Assembly: GCA_019429185.1 (NCBI GenBank)
Contig: JAHYJH010000001.1
Coordinates: 36,821 to 100,820 of the forward strand
DNA from: Vicingaceae bacterium
GTDB lineage: Bacteria > Bacteroidota > Bacteroidia > Flavobacteriales_E > Vicingaceae
Length of the DNA stretch: 64,000 nucleotides
Direction: 5' to 3'
In this document: positions 36,591 through 44,581 of the stretch, in pieces
Numbering within the stretch: the first letter of the stretch is position 1
How the letters are laid out: every line of letters starts with the position of its first letter
Position numbers and translations under genes: made by a program
Notes under the pieces: generated by a model
Database searches by the model: none
The model's input: the letters and a program-made list of their open reading frames with translations, nothing else
Told to the model about the DNA's origin: nothing

Positions 36591-36623
36591 ACACCTGACA
36601 GGTTTTCAAAACCTGTCAGGTGT
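36591..36623. repeat. 33-bp perfect palindrome ACACCTGACAGGTTTT-C-...
   Basis: Two perfect 16-bp arms around a single C, between the LemA and TPM genes, 13 nt upstream of the TPM start codon. In the shared mRNA it would form a strong hairpin that could separate expression of the two genes. Confidence 0.75.
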
Positions 36624-36636
36624 TAACCTCAAACCC

Positions 36637-37074
36637 ATGCCACAAGATTTATTTACCATAACCCAACAACAAGAAATAGTTGCTGCCATAAAACATGCAG
36701 AGAAAAACACTTCTGGAGAAATTCGTGTCCACATAGAAAAGAATTGCAAAGAAGATGTCCTCGACCATGCCGCTTTTATTTTTGATGAATTAGAAATGCA
36801 AAAAACAGCCTTACGTAATGGCGTACTCATTTATTTGGCAGTAGAAGACAGAAAACTAGCTATTTTGGGTGATGCAGGCATTAATTTAAAAGTCCCTAAA
36901 GGATTTTGGGATGAAATTAAAGAGGTAATGATTTCCAATTTTAAAGAAGGTAAATTTACCGAAGGTTTATCGCAAGGAATTATTTTGGCAGGAGAGCAGT
37001 TGAAAAAACATTATTTGTACGATAAGCATAATGATGAAAACGAATTGAGTGATGAAATTTCTTTTGGCAATTAA
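36637..37074 (+). CDS. TPM domain protein
   Basis: A 145-residue protein consisting almost wholly of a TPM_phosphatase domain (FTITQQQEIVAAIKHAEKNTSGEIRVHIEKNC...GVLIYLAVEDRKLAILGDAGIN...FKEGKFTEGLSQGIILAGEQLKKHYLY). No signal peptide or membrane helix. In other Bacteroidota a second, membrane-anchored TPM protein with a Gly-rich tail usually follows; here it is absent. TPM proteins are linked to envelope stress and membrane-protein quality control, but this protein's activity cannot be stated. Confidence 0.88.
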   Translation: MPQDLFTITQQQEIVAAIKHAEKNTSGEIRVHIEKNCKEDVLDHAAFIFDELEMQKTALRNGVLIYLAVEDRKLAILGDAGINLKVPKGFWDEIKEVMISNFKEGKFTEGLSQGIILAGEQLKKHYLYDKHNDENELSDEISFGN

Positions 37075-37325
37075 ACGTCATTGCAAACACCCAGTCAAAA
37101 AAAATTAACTAGCGTATGTGATGACGTTTAACAAACGTTAGTATTAATACCTTGATTTACAATAAAAAAAGAATTGGTAAATCTGTGCAATCTGCCTTAG
37201 GTGGACTGTGGCAAAAAAAAAGAAAAATGGTTTCAAACAGTTTAAAATTTAATGAATTTATAAATGGTTTATAAACAACAATTTAATAAATTACGTCAAT
37301 GGTAGAAAGATAGATTACATTATAA

Positions 37326-39572
37326 ATGAGAAAAAAATTACTTAAAAACAGTTGCCTTTTACTACTTATTTTTTGTAGTTATTCATCTTTAGTTGCCCAA
37401 AGTCAAGCTCAACTTATAAAGATTGGAGATCAACTCTATGCAGAGGGAGATTACTATGCTGCTTCTTTATGTTACAGCCAAGCCATGGATTTAGACTCTA
37501 GCTTTTTAGAATTACGATTCAAATATGCAGAATCGTTGCGTATGTACAATGAATATGAGAAAGCAGAATGGTACTATTTTTCAATTTATCGAGAAGATAG
37601 AGGAAGAATTTATCCATTAGCTCCCTTTTGGTATTCAATGATGTTGAAATATAATGGAAATTACAATGAAGCAAAAAAATCATTTAAACGCATAAAAAAC
37701 ATTTATAAAGATAGAAAAGGATTTTATTACCTAAAAGTGGTTCAAGAAATAAAATCATGCGAAAAAGCATTAGAAATTATAAAAGATACCTTGTTGATTG
37801 ATATTAAAAATGTGGGAGCGAATGTAAACACCTACAACAGCGAGTTGGGAGGGAGGTTAATTTCAGATTCTGTTTTAATTTACGCTTCGTTGCGTGATGA
37901 AAAAATGAAAGATGATAACCAGATTTCAGACACTTCACTCTATTTAACCCGTTTGTTTTCGGCTGTAAAAACAGACAATGATTGGGTTAATAGCACTAAA
38001 TTAGAAGAAAGCATTAATATTCCTAATTTTCATATAGCCAATGGCTGTTTAAATGAAACAAAAGATGTTTTTTATTTTACTAAATGCGATAGAAAATTCA
38101 GTTGTAAGATTTTTGCAATTGCATACAAAAACGGTGCATTTATACCTCCTGCTTATGAAGTAAAAAACGTAAACATAGCTGATTTCACTTCCACACAACC
38201 TTTTGTTACTACTATTAATAATAAAGAAGTGCTGTTTTTCTCTTCAAACCAACCCGGTGGTTTTGGAATGATGGACATTTGGTACGCACAAAAAAACGGT
38301 ACTGAATTTTCTTCGCCTGTAAATGCAGGTATAAATATTAATAGTATTGAAGATGAAGTAACACCTTTTTACAACCATAAAGACAGCTCGTTATACTTTA
38401 GCTCTAATTGGCATGAAGGATTAGGTGGTTTTGATATTTTTAAAAGTAAAACCGACCTAATTACTTTTGGAAATCAAGAAAACATTGGATTTCCCATCAA
38501 TACAAGTGTAAACGATTTTTATTATTACGAACGCAATAATTTAGTATTATTAACCTCAAATAGAAAAGGTTCCTATACAAAAAAAGGAGAAACTTGTTGT
38601 AACGATATATATTATTATGAAATTCCTGACACAATTATTCCTATATACACAACTTTAGAAGAGTTGAACAGGTATTTGCCTGTAAAACTATATTTTCATA
38701 ATGATTTTCCCGACCCAAGAACAAGAGATACACTTACACAACAAACCTATTTACAAACCTATAAAGAATATACCCGATTATACAATCAATATCGCAGAGA
38801 ATATGCAAAAGGACTAAAAAATCAAGAAAAAATTGATGCTGAAGTCGAAATTGATGAACTTTTTAGCAACTATATTGATAAAGGAGAAAAAGATTTAGAG
38901 CTATTCACACCTTTATTAGTTAAAGAATTAGAACAGGGAAATAGCATAACATTAACAATTAAGGGTTATGCAAGCCCATTGTCAAAAACAGATTATAATG
39001 TGAATTTAACATTGCGAAGAATTTCAAGTTTAATTAATTATTTGAATGAATTTGAAAATGGAAAAATTTCACCCTATATAAATGGAACTGCTGAAAATGG
39101 AGCCGTTTTGAGTTTCATAAAAGTTCCTTTTGGCGAATATCAATCGGATGAAATTAGTGATGATTTAGCCGATCAACGAAACTCAGTTTATAGTCCTGGT
39201 GCTGCGTTGGAACGTAAAATAGAAATAATTGCCATAGCCACCTCCGACACCAATAATCTGGCATTAGATGGAAGTGAATTAGAAAAATTGCCACTACTTA
39301 CCTTTAAAGATAGCATTTTTGAATTTGAATCGAATGAAATGGAAAAACGAATTCGATTTATTAATAATGGTGAAGTACCACTCAAAATTTTTGAGGCTAC
39401 TTTTACAAGTCAAGGGTTTGAAGTTGATTTTTCAAAAGAAGAAATTCCTCCTTTTGAAATTCAATACCTAACAATAAAAAGAAGTAGTGCATCTTCAAAG
39501 AAATGCCAAGTTACTTTCTTAACTAACGGAGTTCCTAATCAAATATCAAAACAAATTGTAGTGAAGGAGTAA
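37326..39572 (+). CDS. TPR/PD40 envelope protein with OmpA-like domain (PorE-related)
   Basis: A 748-residue exported protein: signal peptide (LLKNSCLLLLIFCSYSSLVAQ), TPR-like repeats (about 25-150), PD40 propeller segments (KEVLFFSSNQPGGFGMMDIWYAQ; DSSLYFSSNWHEGLGGFDIFKS), a divergent OmpA C-like domain (about 525-635; NSITLTIKGYASPLSKTDYNVNLTLRRISSLINYL) and a DUF1573-like beta domain at the end (FESNEMEKRIRFINNGEVPLKIFEATFTSQGF). Related in layout to the lipoprotein at 23513 but with no lipobox. Likely a peptidoglycan-linked periplasmic partner of secretion or surface proteins. The last 72 bp of the gene are duplicated at 41717-41790 beyond a 2.2 kb insertion. Confidence 0.85.
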   Translation: MRKKLLKNSCLLLLIFCSYSSLVAQSQAQLIKIGDQLYAEGDYYAASLCYSQAMDLDSSFLELRFKYAESLRMYNEYEKAEWYYFSIYREDRGRIYPLAPFWYSMMLKYNGNYNEAKKSFKRIKNIYKDRKGFYYLKVVQEIKSCEKALEIIKDTLLIDIKNVGANVNTYNSELGGRLISDSVLIYASLRDEKMKDDNQISDTSLYLTRLFSAVKTDNDWVNSTKLEESINIPNFHIANGCLNETKDVFYFTKCDRKFSCKIFAIAYKNGAFIPPAYEVKNVNIADFTSTQPFVTTINNKEVLFFSSNQPGGFGMMDIWYAQKNGTEFSSPVNAGININSIEDEVTPFYNHKDSSLYFSSNWHEGLGGFDIFKSKTDLITFGNQENIGFPINTSVNDFYYYERNNLVLLTSNRKGSYTKKGETCCNDIYYYEIPDTIIPIYTTLEELNRYLPVKLYFHNDFPDPRTRDTLTQQTYLQTYKEYTRLYNQYRREYAKGLKNQEKIDAEVEIDELFSNYIDKGEKDLELFTPLLVKELEQGNSITLTIKGYASPLSKTDYNVNLTLRRISSLINYLNEFENGKISPYINGTAENGAVLSFIKVPFGEYQSDEISDDLADQRNSVYSPGAALERKIEIIAIATSDTNNLALDGSELEKLPLLTFKDSIFEFESNEMEKRIRFINNGEVPLKIFEATFTSQGFEVDFSKEEIPPFEIQYLTIKRSSASSKKCQVTFLTNGVPNQISKQIVVKE

Positions 39573-39574
39573 GT
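39501..39574 (+). repeat. 74-bp direct repeat, copy 1 (gene 3' end)
   Basis: Identical over 74 bp to 41717-41790 and covers the last codons and stop of the TPR/PD40 gene. The two copies bound a 2.2 kb insertion, like attachment-site repeats at the 3' end of a target gene. Confidence 0.9.
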
Positions 39575-39686
39575 TTAATTTTTACCTTTTTTTTGCCAAA
39601 GTTTATTTGGCGGTGGCTTGTTCTTTCGGTCGCTTCATACAGTTCCATTTTTTTCCTTTCGTAACACACGTTTCACAAAGTGTTAA

Positions 39687-40184
39687 TTATTCAGTTCTTG
39701 TCAAATCGTTATAATCAACTTCAAATAGTTTGTCTTTTTCTTCATATTTTATATAACAAGTTTTGTCGTCTTTCAGAGCTGAAATTATTGCATATTTAGA
39801 AGCAAACATTTTTTTATAAATAACTTTATCTCCGACCTTAAAACCTTTGAAGGATATATTTCCCGCATTTCCCCAAACATCTCCCGATACAGCATAATAA
39901 GTATTCTTCTTCGTTTTTACTGAATATAATTTTACATTCATTAAAAATTCACCACCTGGTGTTTTTTTTACTAATTCGTTTATTGCTTCTTCAATATATT
40001 TCGCTTCTGATTTTTTTAATTCTTTATCACTGCTATTCGTGAAACTGCTTACTAAAGCATAATTGGAATTTAGACTCACATTACGAGTTGAAATCATATT
40101 AATGCTTCCAATTTGTTTTAAAGTTACGCTGCTACAAGAGGTAAGAATAGTTGTTACGGTTAAAATCATAATTATTTTTTTCAT
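39687..40184 (-). CDS. Small lipoprotein of unknown function
   Basis: A 165-residue protein with a lipobox (TILTSCSS). NMISTRNVSLNSNYALVSS, EAKYIEEAINELVKKTPGGEFLMNVKLY and TYYAVSGDVWG resemble a group of uncharacterised Bacteroidota lipoproteins; the C-terminal part (FKGFKVGDKVIYKKMF...DKTCYIKYEEKDKLFEVDYNDLTRTE) is a small SH3/Tudor-like beta segment by appearance. It lies inside the repeat-bounded insertion, antisense to the flanking genes, with about 320 bp of featureless AT-rich DNA (40185-40504) between it and the nuclease-like gene. Function unknown. Confidence 0.75.
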   Translation of the reverse strand: MKKIIMILTVTTILTSCSSVTLKQIGSINMISTRNVSLNSNYALVSSFTNSSDKELKKSEAKYIEEAINELVKKTPGGEFLMNVKLYSVKTKKNTYYAVSGDVWGNAGNISFKGFKVGDKVIYKKMFASKYAIISALKDDKTCYIKYEEKDKLFEVDYNDLTRTE

Positions 40185-40504
40185 AGTTATTTTCTTAGTT
40201 CGTTTGTATTTATTTTATTTGTTTAATTTTTTTAATAATTACTACTATTTTTAAACTTCCCACTTTCAAAAGTCCACTGATAATAAAAGCCACGAAGGTT
40301 TCTCTGAATTTTAATCCGCAAACTTTAAGTCATTCAAAATCTTCAATTGTTTTTGAATATGGTATCATTTTCACATCTTCGTTTTATGAAACACAAGCCA
40401 CAATTTCCCTATCATTATCAATAATTGTCCTGCCTACACAAAATTCGTTTCCAAGGTAAAATGTCAGTCAAATATTTGGGGTGAATTTATATTTCTTTAT
40501 AGCA

Positions 40505-41521
40505 CTACTTTTTAACAATATACGCTAAATATGACTCTTTTACAAAATCTTTTACAGGAGTCCATAATGTTAGATTATCTCCATCCCTTTCAAAAATTTT
40601 TCCGTGATTTTTAGCTCCAAAATTTGCCATTTGTTCAAAATTACCACGAAATTTTTCAATATTTTCGCATTGTTTCTCAATAACACTAAAACTAACAATG
40701 TCCTTTTGCGATAATTGTTCCATCACCTTAATTAAAATCTTGCTATTAGTTTGATTTGGTTTATTTAACCATCTAGGTATTCGTCTTTTAACTTTTTCTA
40801 TTTCATTTCTTTTATAATCCAAATCATTAGTATTTAATTCGATTTTCTCTATAAATTGATTATTGGAGTTCTTAGATTCCATTATATCAATTGTATTTGT
40901 CAATTCAATTTCAATACTTTTTAAAGCCAAGTCAATAATGTCCTTAGGAAATTTTTCGCAAGCATCAACTTTTATAAATTCAATGATTTTACTTTTATAT
41001 TCCTCTGACGTTAAATAGTCAACTGCGTCTAAGCTTTGAATTTGATTTCTGCAATAGTTTATTAATGTGTCAAGTTTAAAAGACTGCTTACTAAATAATT
41101 CTATAAATTTTAAACCATCTTGAGCATTATCATTAAACTCAATATTCATAATTTCTACAGGTACTCTGCAATTTCCATCTTCGTAAAAAACATGAATCCT
41201 GTCATTTATTAATAAACCAACATTTAGTTTTAGTTGACGAAAATATGAAAATAATTGTGAATCATTTCTTTCTATGTATTTTTTGGTCGGTTTTTTAAGT
41301 TCCACAACAAACAAATCTTTTTCATGATTTTTGACGATAATGTCTGGTTTTAAAGAATTTGCTGAACCAATGTCAATTTTTCTTTTTTCTTCAATTTCCT
41401 TATTGAATCTAGACCAACCCAGTTTTTCAAATATATTTACTATCTCAGATTGAAATAAGTCTTCCGCAGAGGTCTTATTAATCTTTATTAGATAGCAGAT
41501 TTCATTCCACTTATTTTCCAT
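40505..41521 (-). CDS. PD-(D/E)xK nuclease-like protein with HsdR N-terminal-type domain
   Basis: A 338-residue cytoplasmic protein. The N-terminal half has a restriction-endonuclease fold motif: conserved E26, then KPDIIVKNHEKDLFVVELKKP giving D60 and E74-x-K76, and a following DSQLFSYFRQLKLNVGLLINDRIHVFYE, the Q-x-x-x-Y motif and closing strand typical of type I restriction HsdR N-terminal domains. No helicase or methyltransferase domain is fused or adjacent. The C-terminal part (about 230-338) is helical plus a small winged-helix-like region ending KDFVKESYLAYIVKK. Probably a solitary defence or DNA-repair nuclease; the target is unknown. It sits in the 2.2 kb insertion between 74-bp repeats, which fits horizontal gain. 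Confidence 0.75.
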   Translation of the reverse strand: MENKWNEICYLIKINKTSAEDLFQSEIVNIFEKLGWSRFNKEIEEKRKIDIGSANSLKPDIIVKNHEKDLFVVELKKPTKKYIERNDSQLFSYFRQLKLNVGLLINDRIHVFYEDGNCRVPVEIMNIEFNDNAQDGLKFIELFSKQSFKLDTLINYCRNQIQSLDAVDYLTSEEYKSKIIEFIKVDACEKFPKDIIDLALKSIEIELTNTIDIMESKNSNNQFIEKIELNTNDLDYKRNEIEKVKRRIPRWLNKPNQTNSKILIKVMEQLSQKDIVSFSVIEKQCENIEKFRGNFEQMANFGAKNHGKIFERDGDNLTLWTPVKDFVKESYLAYIVKK

Positions 41522-41716
41522 ACTTCATTTTTAAGTTTAATGTTTGTCTGTCGGTTTTTCATGTTTGCAAACAATGTAGTTCGTCTTAAAACCCTCCATT
41601 AATTCATCAAAAATAGGTAAAAAACGAAAACAAAAGGAGAGATTTGGCAAAAGTTTTTGTAAACAATGGTAAAACATTTAGAGAAAATAAATTGGATTAA
41701 AAAGGCTAAAACAATG

Positions 41717-41790
41717 AAAATGCCAAGTTACTTTCTTAACTAACGGAGTTCCTAATCAAATATCAAAACAAATTGTAGTGAAGGAGTAAG
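41717..41790 (+). repeat. 74-bp direct repeat, copy 2
   Basis: Exact copy of 39501-39574, including the duplicated end of the upstream ORF and its TAA; followed by a 4-bp duplication (AAGT) relative to copy 1 and then a shared TTTAATT. Beyond it, to the symporter gene, the sequence holds a GATAGCTATC palindrome (41872-41881) and the symporter promoter. Confidence 0.9.
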
Positions 41791-41987
41791 TAAGTTTAAT
41801 TATTTTGTTTCAAAGTTAGTTATATAAGATATACTCAAACTTAGTTTGAGTAATATTCCGTTTTCGATTCTGATAGCTATCGGGACTCCTTATAATCAAA
41901 AAAATATCAATTACACTTTTAAGGTAACGGTATTGTTGGTTGAAAAATTATTTATGCTGTGTTTTTTTTATAGCATAATTATTTTGT

Positions 41988-41995
41988 TACTTTTG
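41988..41995 (+). promoter_or_regulatory. Promoter -7 element of the symporter gene
   Basis: TACTTTTG matches TAnnTTTG, 28 nt upstream of the ATG at 42024; a TGTG lies at the expected -33 distance. Confidence 0.55.
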
Positions 41996-42023
41996 GGAAC
42001 TAACTAAATTTTAATCAATTCTC

Positions 42024-43631
42024 ATGATATTAAAAACCAAGACTTTATTACTTACGTTATTTTCTATTTTTTCACCTTTACTCACTTTTGCAAAAGAAAA
42101 TAGCACAGAGCTAAGCGTTGATCAAAAAATTGATGCCTTTTTCAGACCAATTGCTGATTTTGTTGGAGGAATCATTTTTTTTCCTATTTCAATTGTAGGG
42201 CATTCTGTTCCAATTGTTTTAATTGTATTGATTGGAGGAGCAATCTATTTTACCTTGTATTTCAAGTTTGCCAACTTCACATTAATAAAAACAGCTATAA
42301 AAATTGTTAAAGGAGATTATGATAAGTTAGATCATCATGAAGCTGATGTTGCGGAAGGTGATGTAACACCAGGAGGAGCTATTTTTGAAACAATTAATGT
42401 GGAAAATGCTCAAGGTGAGGTTTCTCATTTTCAGGCATTAACAGCAGCACTTTCGGCTACAGTTGGTTTAGGAAACATTGCTGGGGTAGCAGTTGCTGTA
42501 GCTATTGGCGGACCTGGAGCAACACTGTGGATGATAATAGCTGGTTTTTTAGGTATGGCATCAAAATTTACGGAATGTACTTTGGGAGTAAAATACAGAG
42601 AAGTTACAGAAGATGGAACTGTTCACGGTGGTCCCATGTATTATTTATCAAAAGGATTGAAAGAAAAAGGAATGGCAGGTTTAGGGAAAGTATTAGCTGT
42701 ATTTTTTGCAGTAATGTGTGTTGGAGGCTCATTTGGAGGAGGAAATATGTTTCAAGCCAATCAGGCAGCAGCTCAAATTATCCAACGCTTTGGAATTGAA
42801 AGTGGTGCAGCAGGATTGATTTTTGGAATTATAATGGCAATTGTTGTTGGTGTTGTAATTATTGGAGGAATTAAAAGAATAGGTTCAGTAACTGAGAAAG
42901 TTGTCCCTTTTATGGCTGTTACTTATGTAGGTGCTGCCTTAATTATTTTAGGAATGAATTTTAGCCTAATTCCAACAGCTTTTGGATTAATTATAGACGG
43001 TGCATTCAATACTAGTGCAGCTTTAGGGGGTGTAATAGGAGTACTTATTGTTGGTTTTCAACGGGCTGCTTTTTCCAATGAAGCAGGTGTTGGGTCTGCT
43101 GCCATTGCTCACTCAGCAGTTAAAACAAAATATGCAGCAAGTGAAGGTGTTGTTGCTCTATTAGAACCTTTTATTGATACCGTTGTAATTTGCACGATGA
43201 CCTCATTGGTTATTATCATTACTAACATTAGTGGTGGTTTTTTTGAATATGGACAAGAAGGAATTCAAGGCGTTGAATTAACAGCAAGTGCTTTTGATTC
43301 AGTAATTCCAGGATTTTCTTGGATATTAACAATAGCAGTTGTTTTGTTTGCAATTTCAACGATGCTTTCATGGAGTTATTATGGTTTACAAGCGTGGAAA
43401 TATCTTTTTGGAAAAGGAAAAACAGTTGATATTATTTATAAGTTATTATTTTTATTATTTGTTGTAATAGGCTCTTCAATAGGTTTAGGTGCGGTTATAG
43501 ATTTTTCCGATGCTATGATTTTTGCTATGGTTTTTCCCAATATTATTGGATTAATTCTCCTTTCCTCTAAAGTTAGAGATGAATTGAAACTTTATAAAGA
43601 CAAAATAAAAACAGTCGTTAAGGGTCTATAA
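42024..43631 (+). CDS. Alanine/glycine:cation symporter (AGCS family)
   Basis: A 535-residue inner-membrane secondary transporter that imports alanine or glycine with Na+ (or H+). After an N-terminal hydrophobic leader come about 11 helices with AGCS signatures: FQALTAALSATVGLGNIAGVAVAVAIGGPGATLWMIIAGFLGMASKFTECTLG and HGGPMYYLSKGL, and FQRAAFSNEAGVGSAAIAHSA. Na+ coupling would fit the Na+-NQR pump encoded nearby. The last residues and stop codon (GL, TAA) lie within the terminal repeat of a 158-bp mobile element, so the original C-terminus was altered by its insertion. Confidence 0.93.
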   Translation: MILKTKTLLLTLFSIFSPLLTFAKENSTELSVDQKIDAFFRPIADFVGGIIFFPISIVGHSVPIVLIVLIGGAIYFTLYFKFANFTLIKTAIKIVKGDYDKLDHHEADVAEGDVTPGGAIFETINVENAQGEVSHFQALTAALSATVGLGNIAGVAVAVAIGGPGATLWMIIAGFLGMASKFTECTLGVKYREVTEDGTVHGGPMYYLSKGLKEKGMAGLGKVLAVFFAVMCVGGSFGGGNMFQANQAAAQIIQRFGIESGAAGLIFGIIMAIVVGVVIIGGIKRIGSVTEKVVPFMAVTYVGAALIILGMNFSLIPTAFGLIIDGAFNTSAALGGVIGVLIVGFQRAAFSNEAGVGSAAIAHSAVKTKYAASEGVVALLEPFIDTVVICTMTSLVIIITNISGGFFEYGQEGIQGVELTASAFDSVIPGFSWILTIAVVLFAISTMLSWSYYGLQAWKYLFGKGKTVDIIYKLLFLLFVVIGSSIGLGAVIDFSDAMIFAMVFPNIIGLILLSSKVRDELKLYKDKIKTVVKGL

Positions 43632-43779
43632 TGAAATAAAGTGTACAGAATAGGCGAAGTTATTTTGTTTGCTAATAAGACAAAAAACACAGACATAGCA
43701 ACGCTATGGTGAGTATTTTCAACGCAATTAGCGAGTAAAAGAGCAAGGCTAAATGTATAGTTTATTTCATTACAGACCC
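43622..43779. mobile_element. Family 2 MITE-like element, copy 1
   Basis: 158 bp with terminal repeats GGGTCTATAATGAAATAAA and TTTATTTCATTACAGACCC, flanked by TAA on both sides. About 96 percent identical to 55228-55385, in the same orientation. It supplies the stop codon of the symporter gene. Confidence 0.85.
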
Positions 43780-43796
43780 TAAATAACAAATTAAAT

Positions 43797-44095
43797 AGTA
43801 TCTGCAAGAAAACTACTCATTTCTAGTGTCTTTGATAAGAATTAAGCGAAGCGAATCACGTTTACAAAAAAAAACAATAGAAAATAATGAGTAAACTTCC
43901 AAAGACGAGGCTTTCGATATTTTTGATTCTAAGGAACTGACGAATGAAGCAAGGGCATAGGCAAAGATTTCTTTGACTATGCCTTGCAAGGAGGAAGAAG
44001 GCGAAGCCAGTTTCACTTAGGTAAATGACTGAATCAAAAATGAGAATAACGAAGTATTTGGGAGTTATCGCTCAGTGTAAGAAGCCGACCCGCAA
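43797..44095. other. Relic of a family 1-like element ahead of the R-M island
   Basis: Non-coding. GGTAAATGACTGAATC...GAGAATAACGAAG (about 44020-44056) matches the family 1 core in inverted orientation, and TTGATTCTAAGGAACTGACGAATGAAG-type wording lies further left. No ORF here is credible. It is followed by a GCAAATGGCACATTTG palindrome (about 44093-44108) and the controller-gene promoter. Confidence 0.45.
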
Positions 44096-44210
44096 ATGGC
44101 ACATTTGTTTTTTCCGACACAGGAGCCAACGCTCAAAAAACCAAAAGAGCCATTTTTTGCCACCACACGAAAAAAAACCAAAAAAGACTTGCTGAAAGAA
44201 AATAATTTAG

Positions 44211-44232
44211 TAATATTGTCAATTATTGACAA
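44211..44232 (+). promoter_or_regulatory. Promoter with overlapping palindromic operator of the R-M controller gene
   Basis: TAATATTG (44211-44218), one mismatch from TAnnTTTG, has a TTG at 44189-44191, 19 nt upstream. Overlapping it is a perfect palindrome TTGTCAAT-T-ATTGACAA (44216-44232), ending 18 nt before the controller ATG. The arrangement fits an autoregulated C-protein binding site that covers the promoter. Confidence 0.7.
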
Positions 44233-44250
44233 GTTAATTTTTACAAGTCT

Positions 44251-44577
44251 ATGAATGCAACATTTGGGGAGTACATCAGACAATTAAGGACAGATAAAGG
44301 TTTGACTTTAACAGAACTAGCAGCTCTACTCAAACTTGACTCTGCAAATTTGAGCAAAATAGAGAACGGAAAACGAGAGTTTGACGAAAAGCGTTTAGAC
44401 AAACTAGCAATAGCATTTGACCTTGATTTTGAAAGACTAAAAACAGAATATTTTGGCGACCAATTCGCAAAAAAAATGTACGAGTACAAATGTTCTCCTG
44501 AAACATTAATTGTTGCAGAAGAAAAAATGAATTACTTAAAAAGTATTAATATCAAACAAGCCGAAATAAAATTCTAA
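44251..44577 (+). CDS. XRE-family controller (C) protein of a restriction-modification system
   Basis: A 108-residue cytoplasmic DNA-binding protein with a Cro/C1-type helix-turn-helix at about 5-60 (FGEYIRQLRTDKGLTLTELAALLKLDSANLSKIENGKREFDEKRLDKLA). The C-terminal extension (about 65-108) is helical and may dimerise. It is immediately followed, 4 nt later, by a methyltransferase and then an endonuclease gene; small XRE proteins in this position regulate timing of R-M expression so that methylation precedes cleavage. The palindrome upstream of its own start is the likely operator. Function inferred from fold, context and operator. Confidence 0.85.
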   Translation: MNATFGEYIRQLRTDKGLTLTELAALLKLDSANLSKIENGKREFDEKRLDKLAIAFDLDFERLKTEYFGDQFAKKMYEYKCSPETLIVAEEKMNYLKSINIKQAEIKF

Positions 44578-44581
44578 AACT

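Larger units (their letters stand above)
39575..41716. mobile_element. 2.1 kb insertion between 74-bp direct repeats (candidate defence cassette)
   Basis: The segment between the two repeats carries two minus-strand genes, a lipoprotein (39687-40184) and a PD-(D/E)xK nuclease-like gene (40505-41521), and about 700 bp of non-coding DNA. No integrase, recombinase or transposase is present. The upstream target gene is left intact because copy 1 keeps its 3' end, as site-specific integrations usually do. An ancient tandem duplication cannot be excluded. Confidence 0.6.

Noticed and set aside
43592-43807. 71-residue minus ORF, near-identical to that at 55198-55413 (NEINYTFSLALLLANCVEN)
   Set aside because: The likeness comes from the 158-bp family 2 repeat being copied as DNA. 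Flanking residues differ, no start signals are seen, and the ORF is antisense to the symporter end.
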